This document shows positions 16,664 through 25,531 of a stretch of DNA of 64,000 nt, in pieces (within the stretch, counting starts at the first letter, position 1; every line of letters begins with the position of its first letter). The position numbers and the translations under genes are program-made. Location: contig CAJXSL010000019.1 in the NCBI GenBank assembly GCA_913060875.1, forward strand, positions 24,999 to 88,998, given 5' to 3'. The notes beneath the pieces are model-generated. The model worked only from the letters and a program-made list of their open reading frames with translations. It ran no database searches and had not been told where the DNA came from. Source of the DNA: an uncultured Desulfobacteraceae bacterium (lineage in GTDB: Bacteria > Desulfobacterota > Desulfobacteria > Desulfobacterales > UBA5852).

Positions 16664-17044
16664 TTGGCTTATAAGTACGAGGATCTTACCCGCCGCATTA
16701 TTGAAATCTTCTACAACGTATACAACACGTTAGGGTATGGTTTCCTTGAAAAGGTTTACGAAAATGCGCTGGTGATTGAATTCAACAAATCTGGTGTAGA
16801 TGCCAGGCCGCAAGCCCCTATAAAGGTGGTTTACGACCGGCAAATTGTAGGGGAATACTTCATCGATCTTCTGGTTGAAAATTGCGTCATCGTCGAAATC
16901 AAAGCCGTTAAAGCACTTTTGAAGGAACACGAAGCACAGTTGCTGAACTATTTGAAGGCCTCAGAGATGGAAGTGGGGCTTCTGCTTAATTTTGGCCCGA
17001 AGCCTGAAATCAGGCGCAAAATTTTCGATAACGATAAAAAATAA
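16664..17044 (+). CDS. GxxExxY family protein
   Basis: A 126-aa protein with GFLEKVY (GxxExxY) at residues 26-32, and the putative nuclease-like core YFIDLLVEN, VIVEIKAVK (acidic plus ExK) and HEAQLLNYLK. It is a full-length member, without the repeat-derived N-terminus of the paralogue at 2537-2971. The start is TTG at 16664, supported by AAGGAG at 16650-16655. It is bounded on both sides by repeat units. Function is unknown; association of the family with dispersed repeats is the main clue. Confidence 0.87.
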   Translation: MAYKYEDLTRRIIEIFYNVYNTLGYGFLEKVYENALVIEFNKSGVDARPQAPIKVVYDRQIVGEYFIDLLVENCVIVEIKAVKALLKEHEAQLLNYLKASEMEVGLLLNFGPKPEIRRKIFDNDKK

Positions 17045-17057
17045 CGCGTGGGTGAAG

Positions 17058-17098
17058 TTTAATATCTGTGTTTATCTGTGTCCATCAGTGTCCCATTT
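17058..17098. repeat. Reverse-oriented 10-nt-period repeat
   Basis: ATCTGTGTTTATCTGTGTCC and ATCAGTGTCCCA lie between the convergent GxxExxY gene and the RarD gene. Confidence 0.65.
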
Positions 17099-17099
17099 T

Positions 17100-18005
17100 T
17101 CAGGCAATGCGATATTGCCGCACGGAATCGTAGGAGTAAATCGCCAACGCCGTCCAGATCAGGCCGAAGGTGAACAGCTGGGCCGGCACGAGGGGTTCGC
17201 GGTAGATGAACACTGCCAGGAGGAAGGTGCAGCTGGGGGCGATATACTGCAGAAAGCCCACGGTGGCCAGTCGCAGCAGCTTGGTCCCCATGGTGAAGAG
17301 CAGCAGGGGCAGGCCGGTTACCAGGGCCGCGCCCATCAGCAGCAGGGTGATCGGCGTACCGGCATTCAGAAACGCCCCGTGGCCGGCGTGATCGATATAG
17401 ATCAGATAGGCGGTGGCCGGGACGGAGAGCAGCAGCGTCTCCACCGTCAGGCCCACCAGGGGGCCGACCGGCACGACTTTGCGGATCAGGCCGTAAAACC
17501 CGAAACTGAAGGCCAGGGCCAGGGAGACCCAGGGAAACTGGCCGTAGCTGAGGGTGAGATAAAACACCCCCACGGCCGCCAGGCCCACCGCCACCAGTTG
17601 CAGCCGGCGCAGACGTTCTTTGAGAAAGACAACCCCCAGCAGAACATTGACGAGGGGGTTGATGTAATACCCCAGGCTGGTCTGGAGGATGTGGCCGCTG
17701 TTGATGGCCCAGATGAACAGAAACCAGTTGCCGCCCACGATCACGGTGGTGCCCATCAGGATGAGCAGCGTGCGCCCGGAAGACATGGCCTTCAGAAAGT
17801 CGTCGAGGTGCCCGCGCAGCAACACCAGGGGCGCCAGAAAAACAAACGACCAGATCATGCGGTGCATCAGGATTTCGAATGCCGGCACGCTCACGAGGGC
17901 TTTCCAGTAGATCGGGCTGAGCCCCCAAATGAAAAACGCCGATGCCGCCAGCAGAACGCCCAGCGGCGAATCGGATGTTTCAGTTGTACGAGGTTGACGG
18001 GACAA
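17100..18005 (-). CDS. rarD: RarD-type EamA family permease
   Basis: A 301-aa membrane protein with ten predicted helices in two EamA repeats. Signature segments are FFIWGLSPIYWK near residues 20-31, a LSYGQFPWVSLALAFSFG region near 165, and the LQYIAPSCTFLLAVF region near 255. It belongs to the RarD branch of the drug/metabolite transporter superfamily; substrate is unknown. The best start is TTG at 18005 (AGGAA upstream). It is a single gene facing the acyl-CoA genes from the opposite strand. Confidence 0.9.
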   Translation of the reverse strand: MSRQPRTTETSDSPLGVLLAASAFFIWGLSPIYWKALVSVPAFEILMHRMIWSFVFLAPLVLLRGHLDDFLKAMSSGRTLLILMGTTVIVGGNWFLFIWAINSGHILQTSLGYYINPLVNVLLGVVFLKERLRRLQLVAVGLAAVGVFYLTLSYGQFPWVSLALAFSFGFYGLIRKVVPVGPLVGLTVETLLLSVPATAYLIYIDHAGHGAFLNAGTPITLLLMGAALVTGLPLLLFTMGTKLLRLATVGFLQYIAPSCTFLLAVFIYREPLVPAQLFTFGLIWTALAIYSYDSVRQYRIA

Positions 18006-18148
18006 TATGCAAGCTTCCTGAAACGCAAATAAATGGTGCTGTTCGGTTGCGAAAGTTCAAAAAGCGCACCTTAGGCGATTAAACCGGGCATGTCAAAAGC
18101 ATTTACCCGGAATTTTAACCCCATAACCGCATCGGGAGGTAACAGGGT

Positions 18149-20014
18149 ATGACAAGAATTGAAATTGCAACCTTGTCGGACATCGAAGCTATCGAAGAAA
18201 TCCCCATCGAAGAACGGATTCCCGCCCGCAACACCTACGACCTAATCAAAAACGGCGCCGCCATCGACCCTGACGGCATCGCCCTCAGCTTCATGTTGAG
18301 CGGTGATGCCTACGCCAATCCGATGCAGGTCACCTACAGCGAGTTGATCGCCAATATTACCCGGGCCGCCAATCTTTTCAACGACCTGGGCATCGGTCCC
18401 GAAGACGTGGTCTCCTATCTTCTGCCCAACCTGCCGCAAACCCATTATACCCTCTGGGGCGGGGAAGCGGCCGGCATTGTCAACCCGATCAATCCCATGC
18501 TGGAAGCCGGCACCATCCGGGACATCTGCCGGGCCGCCGGCACCAAAGTCCTGGTGGCACTGGGGGATGTGCCCGGCGCCGACATCTGGCCCAAAGTTGA
18601 AACCATCCGCAATGAACTGCCGGATCTCAAAGCCATTGTCAGGGTCTTTGGCCCCAGTGACGAAAAACAGGGCATTTATGGTTTTGACGAAGTCATCGGC
18701 AACTACAATGGCGACCGTCTGGATTCCGGACGCCAGATCGCCCCACAAGACCGGGCCTCCATGTACCATACCGGAGGGACCACCGGCACGCCCAAACTGG
18801 CACCCCACACCCACTTCAACGAAGTCGCCATGGCGTTCATGATGGATGCGGCCCTGGATCTTAAAACCGGCGAAGCGATCCTGTGCGGATTGCCGCTTTT
18901 TCATGTCAACGGAGCCACCGTCACAGGGTCCTTCCCTTTCTCCCGAGGCGCCCACGTCGTCCTCATTTCCCCCATGGGTTATCGGGATCCTTCCACCATT
19001 CAAAATTTATACAAGATCGTCGACCACTACAAAGCCATCAGTTTCTCATCGGTCCCCACCGTATTGAGTACCCTGCTGGACATCCCCTTGGAGGATGCGG
19101 ACATTTCCTCCCTGCGCTGTGGCATCTGCGGGGCCGCCCCCCTGTCCACCGAGCTTTTCAACCGATTCGAAAAGCACAGCGGCATGAAAATCTTGGAGGG
19201 CTACGGCCTGACGGAAGGCACCTGCGCCTCTTCGCTGAATCCCCTTTTCGGTGAACGCCGGGTGGGATCCATCGGCCTGCGTCTGCCTTACCAGCAGATG
19301 AAAGTCATGGTGCCGCATGACAGCGGTTGGCGTGATGCCGAACCCGACGAGATCGGGGCTATCTGCATCAAAGGTCCCAACGTCTTCGCCGGCTATCTCG
19401 AGGAAGCCCAGAATGCCAATATCTGGCCGGAGGAGGGATGGTTCAACACGGGTGACCTGGGGCGCCAGGACGAGGCCGGCTATTTCTGGCTGACGGGACG
19501 CACCAAGGAGCTGATCATCCGGGGCGGGCACAATATCGACCCGGCCATGATCGAAGACCCGCTCTACCGCCTGCCGGAGGTCCAGGTGGCGGCTGCCGTC
19601 GGACGGCCTGACGCCCACGCGGGCGAAGTGCCCGTGGCCTATGTCCAGTTGGCGGACGGTGCCACCAAGACCGAAGACGAATTGCTGGCCTACCTGAAAG
19701 AAACCGTGGGCGAACGGGCCGCCGTCCCCAAGAAAGTGGTGGTCGTGGACGCCATTCCCTTGACGCCGGTCGGCAAAATCTTCAAGCCGGCCCTGCGGTG
19801 GCAGGCTATTGCCAATGTCTACCGTGAGGAACTGGCAGGCTTGGGCGATATGGCCCGCTCGCTCGACGTCCAGGTGAGCGAAGACAAAAAACACGGTGCC
19901 GTCGCCCGCATCCGCATCGAAGCCGCGGACGGGAACAGTGCCGAGCAGGTCGCGGAAAAAGTCAAGGAACTCCTGGCGCGCTACACGATTAAATATGATT
20001 TGGAAATCGTGTGA
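18149..20014 (+). CDS. Acyl-CoA synthetase, AMP-forming
   Basis: A 621-aa adenylate-forming enzyme. The P-loop-like YHTGGTTGTPK lies near residue 208, the YGLTEG motif near 352, and the WFNTGDLG / LTGRTKELIIRGG hinge near 430-455. The catalytic lysine region VGKIFKPALR follows near 546. A tail of about 70 residues after the usual end is extra. It would activate a carboxylic acid to its CoA thioester, feeding the dehydrogenases upstream. GGGAGG precedes the ATG. The substrate chain is unknown; in a levulinate-like pathway it would play the LvaE role. Confidence 0.92.
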   Translation: MTRIEIATLSDIEAIEEIPIEERIPARNTYDLIKNGAAIDPDGIALSFMLSGDAYANPMQVTYSELIANITRAANLFNDLGIGPEDVVSYLLPNLPQTHYTLWGGEAAGIVNPINPMLEAGTIRDICRAAGTKVLVALGDVPGADIWPKVETIRNELPDLKAIVRVFGPSDEKQGIYGFDEVIGNYNGDRLDSGRQIAPQDRASMYHTGGTTGTPKLAPHTHFNEVAMAFMMDAALDLKTGEAILCGLPLFHVNGATVTGSFPFSRGAHVVLISPMGYRDPSTIQNLYKIVDHYKAISFSSVPTVLSTLLDIPLEDADISSLRCGICGAAPLSTELFNRFEKHSGMKILEGYGLTEGTCASSLNPLFGERRVGSIGLRLPYQQMKVMVPHDSGWRDAEPDEIGAICIKGPNVFAGYLEEAQNANIWPEEGWFNTGDLGRQDEAGYFWLTGRTKELIIRGGHNIDPAMIEDPLYRLPEVQVAAAVGRPDAHAGEVPVAYVQLADGATKTEDELLAYLKETVGERAAVPKKVVVVDAIPLTPVGKIFKPALRWQAIANVYREELAGLGDMARSLDVQVSEDKKHGAVARIRIEAADGNSAEQVAEKVKELLARYTIKYDLEIV

Positions 20015-20039
20015 TCCTGTACCATTATTATAAAGGATT

Positions 20040-20110
20040 GGGTTAACGCGGATATTTCATGACATTTTTTCCGACAACGAATGAACACGGACAGGCACAG
20101 AAAACGCAAT
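20040..20110. repeat. Remnant repeat units between synthetase and HAD genes
   Basis: GGTTAACGCGGATATTTCAT is a half copy of the palindromic element family P, and TGAACACGGACAGGCACAGA is a unit of the 10-nt-period family. It is the only place seen where the two families touch. Confidence 0.5.
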
Positions 20111-20122
20111 GATTCATCCGAA

Positions 20123-20743
20123 ATGGATGGCATCCGGGCGATTGTCTTCGATCTCGGCAACGTTTTGATCGATATCGATTTTTATCGTTGCGCCCGTCTG
20201 TGGGCGGATCGATCCGGCGTTCCGGCCGAGACCCTCGCGTCACGGTTCCGGATCGACGACGCTTACCGGGCCTTTGAATGCGGCCGGATGCCGCCATCCG
20301 CCTATTATGATTCCCTCCGTCGTCAGCTTGGCCTCGACCTGACGGATGATGACATGCGGGCGGGATGGCAGACCATTATTCGGGATGAAAAACCCGGCAT
20401 CCGGGATTGCCTGAATAAACTGGCCTGCCATTACCCGCTCTACGTCCTGACCAATACCAATGCGGAACACGAATCCGTATGGGAGGAAACCCATCAGACG
20501 CTCCTGTCCATTTTTCAGGAACTGTTTGTTTCCTCGCGCATGGGCTGCCGCAAACCCGATGTGGCCACCTACCAAAAAGTCGCCCGCTCCATCGGCCTGC
20601 CCTGCTCCCGGATATTGTTTTTTGACGATGCCGAGGAAAACGTCCGGGGAGCCGTCAAAGCCGGGATGCCCGCCATCCAGGTCCAAAATGTGGACACTAT
20701 TGCGGAGTGGCTCCATCGGTATGCCGGCAAATGTCCCGGATAG
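20123..20743 (+). CDS. HAD family hydrolase
   Basis: A 206-aa HAD-superfamily phosphatase, subfamily IA type. Motif I is VFDLGNVL near residues 7-14 (the second Asp of the usual DxD is Asn, as in many YihX-like members). Motif II is VLTNTN near 105, motif III has the lysine in CRKPD near 145, and motif IV is ILFFDDAEEN near 160. The start at 20123 is preferred; the longer frame begins inside repeat sequence. Substrate is unknown. Confidence 0.87.
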   Translation: MDGIRAIVFDLGNVLIDIDFYRCARLWADRSGVPAETLASRFRIDDAYRAFECGRMPPSAYYDSLRRQLGLDLTDDDMRAGWQTIIRDEKPGIRDCLNKLACHYPLYVLTNTNAEHESVWEETHQTLLSIFQELFVSSRMGCRKPDVATYQKVARSIGLPCSRILFFDDAEENVRGAVKAGMPAIQVQNVDTIAEWLHRYAGKCPG

Positions 20744-20827
20744 CCTGTTTTGCCCAAAATCGAATCAGGGCCGAAAGACGACCATTGGGTGACAACGGTC
20801 CGCTCACACCGTTGAAAGGAGCCGTCC

Positions 20828-20926
20828 ATGACCCCACGCGAGGTATTCGAGCTGGCCATATCACTGGAATTCGAGAAACTTTCCCAGGAAAGATTCGGGC
20901 ACCGGGATTATATTCTCGAGCACTAA
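20828..20926 (+). CDS. Possible 32-aa small protein
   Basis: A short frame starting MTPREVFELAISLEFEKL and ending ILEH, preceded by a strong AAAGGAG (20815-20821) at 6 nt. The helix-like sequence resembles the first helix of ferritin-like/rubrerythrin proteins, so this may be a remnant of one, or a small protein in its own right. It follows the HAD gene by 84 nt. Confidence 0.4.
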   Translation: MTPREVFELAISLEFEKLSQERFGHRDYILEH

Positions 20927-20952
20927 AGCCAAGCACGTTAACCGGCACAAAG

Positions 20953-20982
20953 GGTTAGCCCGGATATTTCATGAAATAATTC
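20953..20982. repeat. Palindromic element, family P (short form)
   Basis: GCCCGGATATTTCATGAAAT is a near-palindrome centred on TTTCATGAAA. Related copies are at 21416, 26891, 40241 and 51096. Confidence 0.55.
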
Positions 20983-21090
20983 TGCGAAATATATTTTTTA
21001 CATAAAAAATCAGTTATATAAACATTTATCAAGGCGCGATTTCCCGGTGACAGTTTGTTACCTGCACCGATTTCTAAAGAGACAGAAGAC

Positions 21091-21214
21091 TTTCACCCTA
21101 CGGGCGCGCCCGAGATGTCCCTTGGCTGCGTTATCAGGGGCTTGCGGTAGCGGAAGTACAGCCGCGCCCCTGATGCCTTACCAATGAACATCTCGAACAC
21201 GTGAAATATCCGGG
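21091..21214. repeat. Nested hairpin element, family P (long form)
   Basis: This element of about 124 bp has outer arms GAGATGTCC / GAACATCTC, an inner pair ATCAGGGGC / GCCCCTGAT, and an end GTGAAATATCCGGG. A reverse-oriented near-copy is at 40896-41019 and a half copy at 25930-26003. It directly abuts the stop of the small Cys-rich gene. Confidence 0.65.
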
Positions 21215-21388
21215 TCAGGGCCGCGGCAAGATGGTCTTGTAGTCCGATTGACAGGCCGAGGCCTGGCTACATCCAGAGCACCCGCAATCGCAGTTATTCC
21301 CAGGCGGTGACCGCAAAAGCTGCCAAAGCTGCCTCATCGTATACAAAACCGCCAGTCCCACAATCACGGCAATAATAAAGATATCCAT
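21215..21388 (-). CDS. FeoB-associated Cys-rich membrane protein
   Basis: A 57-aa protein starting MDIFIIAVIVG with one N-terminal transmembrane helix (about residues 2-20) and a C-terminal cluster CDCGCSGCSQASAC. This is the family of small Cys-rich proteins encoded next to FeoB, thought to help ferrous iron transport. The start at 21388 is chosen over 21406 because GGAGGTGA lies 5 nt upstream of it. It follows feoB on the same strand, with a hairpin in between. Confidence 0.88.
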   Translation of the reverse strand: MDIFIIAVIVGLAVLYTMRQLWQLLRSPPGNNCDCGCSGCSQASACQSDYKTILPRP

Positions 21389-21415
21389 ATGTTTATCACC
21401 TCCCAAATCGGCGCC

Positions 21416-21458
21416 AGCCCGAATATTTCATGCGCCCGCAGGGTGAAATGTTCGGGTT
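21416..21458. repeat. Family P hairpin at the 3' end of feoB
   Basis: AGCCCGAATATTTCA pairs with TGAAATGTTCGGGTT across 13 nt. The feoB stop codon (21457-21459) lies in the right arm. It could stabilise or end the feoB message before the Cys-rich gene. Confidence 0.6.
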
Positions 21459-23670
21459 AGAACCCCAGCAGGCTCCCCAGTTGGTAGACCACAACGGCAA
21501 GCGTAAAGGCCAATGCGGTATTGAATACCACCGAAAAAGCGGCCCACTTCCAACTCCCCGCCTCACGGGCGATACAGACCACGGATACGAAACAGGGCGC
21601 ATAAAACATGGTAAAAACAATCAGGCTCAGGGCCGTCAATGGCCGCCATCCCGGTGCGGCCGCCAGTTTATTGGCCAGCGAACCGGTTTCTTCCGGATCG
21701 ACATCCCCCAGGGAATACGCCGTCCCGAGAGTGGAGACCACGACCTCCTTGGCGGCAAAGCCACCGACCAAAGCAATATTGGTACGCCAGTCAAAGCCGG
21801 CAAATCGGGAAAGGGACTCCAGCGCCGTCCCGATTCGCCCGGCAACCGAATAGCGCAATCCCATCTCGGCCTCCCGGGCGTCGATAAGCGCCAGTTTGCC
21901 TTGCAGATCCAACGCCGATGCCTCCAATGCCGTCTCCCCTCCGGCATTTTCAATCGCCTTTGCTGTGGCGGGAGCAGCGGCCAAAACGGCTTGCCGCTGG
22001 TTTTCGAATTGCTGCCGGACGGATTCCGGCAAGCCGGGAAATGACATCAGGGCCCAGAGCACTATCGATATGCCCAAAATCACTGTGCCGGCCTTGCGGA
22101 TGTAGTGCCATGTCCGCTCCCAGGTATGGATCAACAGGCCTTTAAACGTGGGCAAACGATAGGGCGGCAATTCCATTACAAAGGGCGTTGCCTCCCCCGG
22201 AATCACCGTACTGCGCAACAATTTGGCCACCAGCAGGGCACCGGCCCAGGACACCAGCGTAATGCCGAACATCACCATGGCTTCATGGGAGGCAAAAAAG
22301 GCGGCCACCAGGAGGGCGAACACCGGGAGTTTGGCGCCGCAATTCATGAAAGGCACCGTGAGGATGGTCGCCAGGCGTTCACGGGGCGACTTCAAGGTTC
22401 GGGTGGCCATGATACCCGGCACCGCACAGCCGCCGGCAATCCCGCCCGAAACGATGAAAGCCATCACCGAACTGCCGTGCAGTCCGAACACCCGGAACAC
22501 GCGATCGAGCATATAGGCCATCCGCGCCATGTAGCCGGAATCCTCCAGAAAAGAAATTCCCAGAAACATGAACATGATCAGGGGCACAAATCCCAGGACG
22601 CCGCCAATGCCGTCAATGACGCCGGATACCAGGAGAGATCGGAACAAACCTTCCGGGATGAAAGCCTCGGCCAATCCGCCTAACCACCCGAAAAAAGATC
22701 CCAGCCACGCCACCGGCACTTCGCTGTAGGTAAACGTAAACTGGTAAAGTCCCCAGATCACGGCCAGCATGATGAGCGGTCCCGCAAAACGGTTGGTGAG
22801 CACCTTGTCGATACGATCGGAAAGGTACAGCCGGTCCCGGTCGTGCCGAACACCCATCACCCCCTGCTGGAGGATCGACCGAATATACCCATAGCGATGA
22901 TCGGCGATCACCGCTTCCGGATAGAGATCCAGCGTGGCCCTGAGATGGTCGGCCACTTTTTGAACCGTGGCCTCCAGTTGGGCCGACAATTCCGGGTTGG
23001 CTTTACGACCCAGCGCCAGGATCTGCTCGTCGGTTTCCATATACTTCAACGCCACCCAGCGGGCCCGGTAACGATCCGTCAGCAAGCCGGCCCCCCTTAT
23101 CGCCTGCTCCATCTCCATCAGGGCCAGGTCGATATCCTCCCCGTAGGAAATATCCAAGGGATGATGACGGACACCATCCCCTACGATGCGCTCCGCCACC
23201 TGCAGCAGTTCGGTTTTCCCTTCGCCGCGACGGGCAACCGTGGCCACCACCGGCACCCCGAGCAGTTGGCCCAGTTTCATCGTGTCGATGGTGATGCCTC
23301 TTTGGGCGGCCACGTCCATCATGTTGAGGGCCACAATCACCGGCACCCCCATTTCCATAAATTGCAGGGTCAGGTAGAGATTCCGCTCCAGATTGGCGGC
23401 ATCGACAATGTCGATGACCGCCGCCGGCTTTTCATTGACCAGAAATTCCCGCGCCGCCACTTCTTCCAGCGAATAGGCTGTCAGCGAATAGGTACCGGGC
23501 AGATCCACGAGCTTCAGCTGCCGCCCATCATGGACATAGACGCCCTCCTTTTTCTCGACGGTTACGCCGGGATAGTTGCCCACGTGCTGGCGGGCACCTG
23601 TAAGGGCATTGAAAAGGGTTGTTTTACCGGAATTCGGGTTGCCGGCCAGGGCAAACGTCGCTTCAGACAT
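21457..23670 (-). CDS. feoB: Ferrous iron transport protein B
   Basis: A 737-aa FeoB. The N-terminal G domain has G1 GNPNSGKT near residue 10, G2 in NYPGVT, and G3 DLPGTYSL near 55. The GDI helical region follows to about 270. The C-terminal membrane domain has two Gate repeats with conserved cysteines in GGCAVPG and MNCGAKLPV, and the [13 protein letters not shown] segment near 650. It imports Fe2+ across the inner membrane. The start at 23670 is chosen because GGAG lies 7 nt upstream. It is preceded by feoA and controlled from the divergent DtxR promoter region. Confidence 0.96.
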   Translation of the reverse strand: MSEATFALAGNPNSGKTTLFNALTGARQHVGNYPGVTVEKKEGVYVHDGRQLKLVDLPGTYSLTAYSLEEVAAREFLVNEKPAAVIDIVDAANLERNLYLTLQFMEMGVPVIVALNMMDVAAQRGITIDTMKLGQLLGVPVVATVARRGEGKTELLQVAERIVGDGVRHHPLDISYGEDIDLALMEMEQAIRGAGLLTDRYRARWVALKYMETDEQILALGRKANPELSAQLEATVQKVADHLRATLDLYPEAVIADHRYGYIRSILQQGVMGVRHDRDRLYLSDRIDKVLTNRFAGPLIMLAVIWGLYQFTFTYSEVPVAWLGSFFGWLGGLAEAFIPEGLFRSLLVSGVIDGIGGVLGFVPLIMFMFLGISFLEDSGYMARMAYMLDRVFRVFGLHGSSVMAFIVSGGIAGGCAVPGIMATRTLKSPRERLATILTVPFMNCGAKLPVFALLVAAFFASHEAMVMFGITLVSWAGALLVAKLLRSTVIPGEATPFVMELPPYRLPTFKGLLIHTWERTWHYIRKAGTVILGISIVLWALMSFPGLPESVRQQFENQRQAVLAAAPATAKAIENAGGETALEASALDLQGKLALIDAREAEMGLRYSVAGRIGTALESLSRFAGFDWRTNIALVGGFAAKEVVVSTLGTAYSLGDVDPEETGSLANKLAAAPGWRPLTALSLIVFTMFYAPCFVSVVCIAREAGSWKWAAFSVVFNTALAFTLAVVVYQLGSLLGF

Positions 23671-23703
23671 GATCATACTCCTTCAATCAATCAAAAATAG
23701 ACC

Positions 23704-23719
23704 GGCTCCCGGAGGAGCC
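23704..23719 (-). terminator. Hairpin between feoA and feoB
   Basis: GGCTCC and GGAGCC enclose a 4-nt loop, followed on the minus strand by GGTCTATTTTTG. This is a weak terminator or attenuator that would lower feoB relative to feoA expression. Confidence 0.4.
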
Positions 23720-23952
23720 TATTGGACTTCAACTTCGATAAAATCCGCCTCATCGTTGCGCAGGGTCAGGGTAAAGCCCATTACGCGCAGGGCCACGGGG
23801 TCATACAGCGGCGCCCGGCCCCTGATTTTGATTTCCGCCCCGGGCACCAGGCCCATATCCCGAATCCGGCGCCCCATTTCGCCGGAAGCTTTGACCGTCC
23901 GTATAATACCCGCCTGATTGTCTTGCATCTGTCGCATCATGATAAGCGTCAT
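23719..23952 (-). CDS. feoA: Ferrous iron transport protein A
   Basis: A 77-aa SH3-like FeoA with the family pattern GRRIRDMGLVPGAEIKI and a closing GFTLTLRNDEADFIEV. It supports FeoB activity, probably by contact with its G domain. The start at 23952 is preferred over 23988 because GGAGGG lies 6 nt upstream. It is divergent from the DtxR regulator, with operator-like sequence between. Confidence 0.93.
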   Translation of the reverse strand: MTLIMMRQMQDNQAGIIRTVKASGEMGRRIRDMGLVPGAEIKIRGRAPLYDPVALRVMGFTLTLRNDEADFIEVEVQ

Positions 23953-23971
23953 CAGAATCCCTCCTTTTTGT

Positions 23972-24031
23972 AAAGTTAGGTATTCCAAACTCTTGACACT
24001 GTCAACTCTTTTTTTCGGATAGCCTAACTTT
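23972..24031. promoter_or_regulatory. Paired DtxR half sites in the feoA-dtxR spacer
   Basis: AAAGTTAGG (23972-23980) and CCTAACTTT (24023-24031) are perfect reverse complements and match DtxR half sites (TTAGG / CCTAA). Between them is TTGACACTGTCAA (23993-24005), which gives a TTGACA in both directions, as for two opposed promoters. Confidence 0.5.
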
Positions 24032-24059
24032 TTTTGTATTGACTGATTTGATTCATGTG

Positions 24060-24078
24060 CTAACTTAGCTTAACCTAT
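24060..24078. promoter_or_regulatory. DtxR/IdeR-type box upstream of the regulator
   Basis: CTAACTTAGCTTAACCTAT agrees with the DtxR consensus TTAGGTTAGCCTAACCTAA at 14 of 19 positions. It ends 17 nt before the regulator's ATG, consistent with autoregulation. Confidence 0.55.
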
Positions 24079-24095
24079 TGAAATCGGGAGACTTT

Positions 24096-24608
24096 ATGAT
24101 GGAAAAGCCTTTATTGACCGAAAGTATGGAGGATTACCTGGAAGCCATTCTGGAGCTGGAGCGCCGTCACAAGGTGGCCCGGGCCAAAGATATCGCGGAA
24201 CGTCTGAACGTGAAACGCGGCACGGTGACCGGTGCCCTCAAATCACTGGCGGATAAAGGGCTGATCAACTATGCGCCTTACAGCTATGTCACGCTGACCG
24301 CCGAGGGATCCGCCATTGCCAGAGAAATCAGCCGTCGCCATCAGGTCATCCGCAACTTCCTGACCGAAGTGCTTAAGATTCCAACGGAAACGGCCGAAAC
24401 CACGGCCTGTCGCATGGAACACGTGGTGGAGGGCATGGTGCTCAAACGCCTGGTCTGTTTTATCGATTTCATCCACCAGTGTCCCCGGGCGGGCAATGAT
24501 ATGCTCCAATCCTTTATCAGCTACTGTGACTCCGGCCATCTCAATTGGAGCGCATGCGAAACCTGCATCGATGACTGCAAAAAGCGGTTCAAAGATCAGA
24601 GCCATTAA
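24096..24608 (+). CDS. DtxR-family metal-dependent regulator
   Basis: A 170-aa DtxR family repressor. The N-terminal winged helix spans about residues 10-70 (LNVKRGTVTGALKSLADKGL). The metal-binding set is visible: a Met near residue 11 (ESMEDYLE) and CRMEH near 105-110, matching the Cys-x-x-Glu-His of iron-type DtxR rather than MntR. A Cys-rich end (CDSGHLNWSACETC) may bind metal too. It likely represses feoAB under iron-replete conditions. The ATG at 24096 has GGGAG upstream. Confidence 0.9.
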   Translation: MMEKPLLTESMEDYLEAILELERRHKVARAKDIAERLNVKRGTVTGALKSLADKGLINYAPYSYVTLTAEGSAIAREISRRHQVIRNFLTEVLKIPTETAETTACRMEHVVEGMVLKRLVCFIDFIHQCPRAGNDMLQSFISYCDSGHLNWSACETCIDDCKKRFKDQSH

Positions 24609-24662
24609 AGTACGCCAGCCAGACGTATTCGTACAAAATCATTTTTAACGGAAAAGGAAAGG

Positions 24663-25424
24663 ATGGTGACGATGGAATGGCTATCCGACCCGCAGGCCTG
24701 GGTGGCACTGGGCACCCTCACCGCGCTGGAAATCGTATTGGGCATCGACAATATTATTTTCATTTCCGTTTTGGTCGGCCGCCTGCCGGAACACCAGCGG
24801 CAGCGCGCCCGGATGATCGGCCTGTCTTTGGCCATGATCATGCGCATCCTGCTCCTGATCTCCATCACCTGGATCATGCGCCTCAGCCAACCCCTTTTTG
24901 CCGTATGGGGGCATGCTTTTTCCGGACGCGATTTGATCCTGGTCGGGGGAGGCCTGTTTCTTCTGGTCAAAAGCACTTTCGAAATCCACAACAGCCTGGA
25001 GGGTGAGGGACATGGGGCCGTCTCGACAGCCACGGCCTCCTATATCCAGGTACTGGTGCAGATCATGCTCCTTGACGTCGTCTTTTCCCTGGATTCGGTC
25101 ATCACGGCCGTCGGGCTGGCCCAGCATCTGCCCGTAATGATCATCGCCATTGTCATTGCCGTGGGGGTCATGATGGTGTCAGCCGGCCCCATCGGTATTT
25201 TTGTGGATGCCCATCCCACCATCAAGATCCTGGCCCTGAGCTTTCTGATCCTGGTGGGCGTCACCTTGGTGGCCGAAGGCATGACGTTTCACATCCCCAA
25301 GGGATATATCTATTTTGCCATGGCGTTTTCGTGCTGTGTCGAAATGTTGAATCTGAAAATCCGCAAACGCACGCAGGCGCCTATAAAACTGCGCAAAAAA
25401 AGGCTGGCCGATCAGAAGGCTTGA
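24663..25424 (+). CDS. TerC family integral membrane protein
   Basis: A 253-aa membrane protein with seven or so helices. The TerC hallmark acidic segments are LEIVLGIDNIIFISVL near residues 20-35 and MLLDVVFSLDSVITAVGL near 140-157. The family exports or handles metal ions, manganese in several studied members. A C-terminal basic tail (RKRTQAPIKLRKKR) is cytoplasmic. It follows the DtxR gene by 54 nt on the same strand, so a link to metal homeostasis is reasonable. Start could be 24663 or 24672. Confidence 0.9.
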   Translation: MVTMEWLSDPQAWVALGTLTALEIVLGIDNIIFISVLVGRLPEHQRQRARMIGLSLAMIMRILLLISITWIMRLSQPLFAVWGHAFSGRDLILVGGGLFLLVKSTFEIHNSLEGEGHGAVSTATASYIQVLVQIMLLDVVFSLDSVITAVGLAQHLPVMIIAIVIAVGVMMVSAGPIGIFVDAHPTIKILALSFLILVGVTLVAEGMTFHIPKGYIYFAMAFSCCVEMLNLKIRKRTQAPIKLRKKRLADQKA

Positions 25425-25531
25425 GGGAATCCTGAACTAAATCTGGATTTAAAAAAGCGAACCACCAAGAAAAGCAAGAAGACAAATCATAACCGTTTCG
25501 TTGTGATCTATGGCAAACAAGGAGGTTTCCC

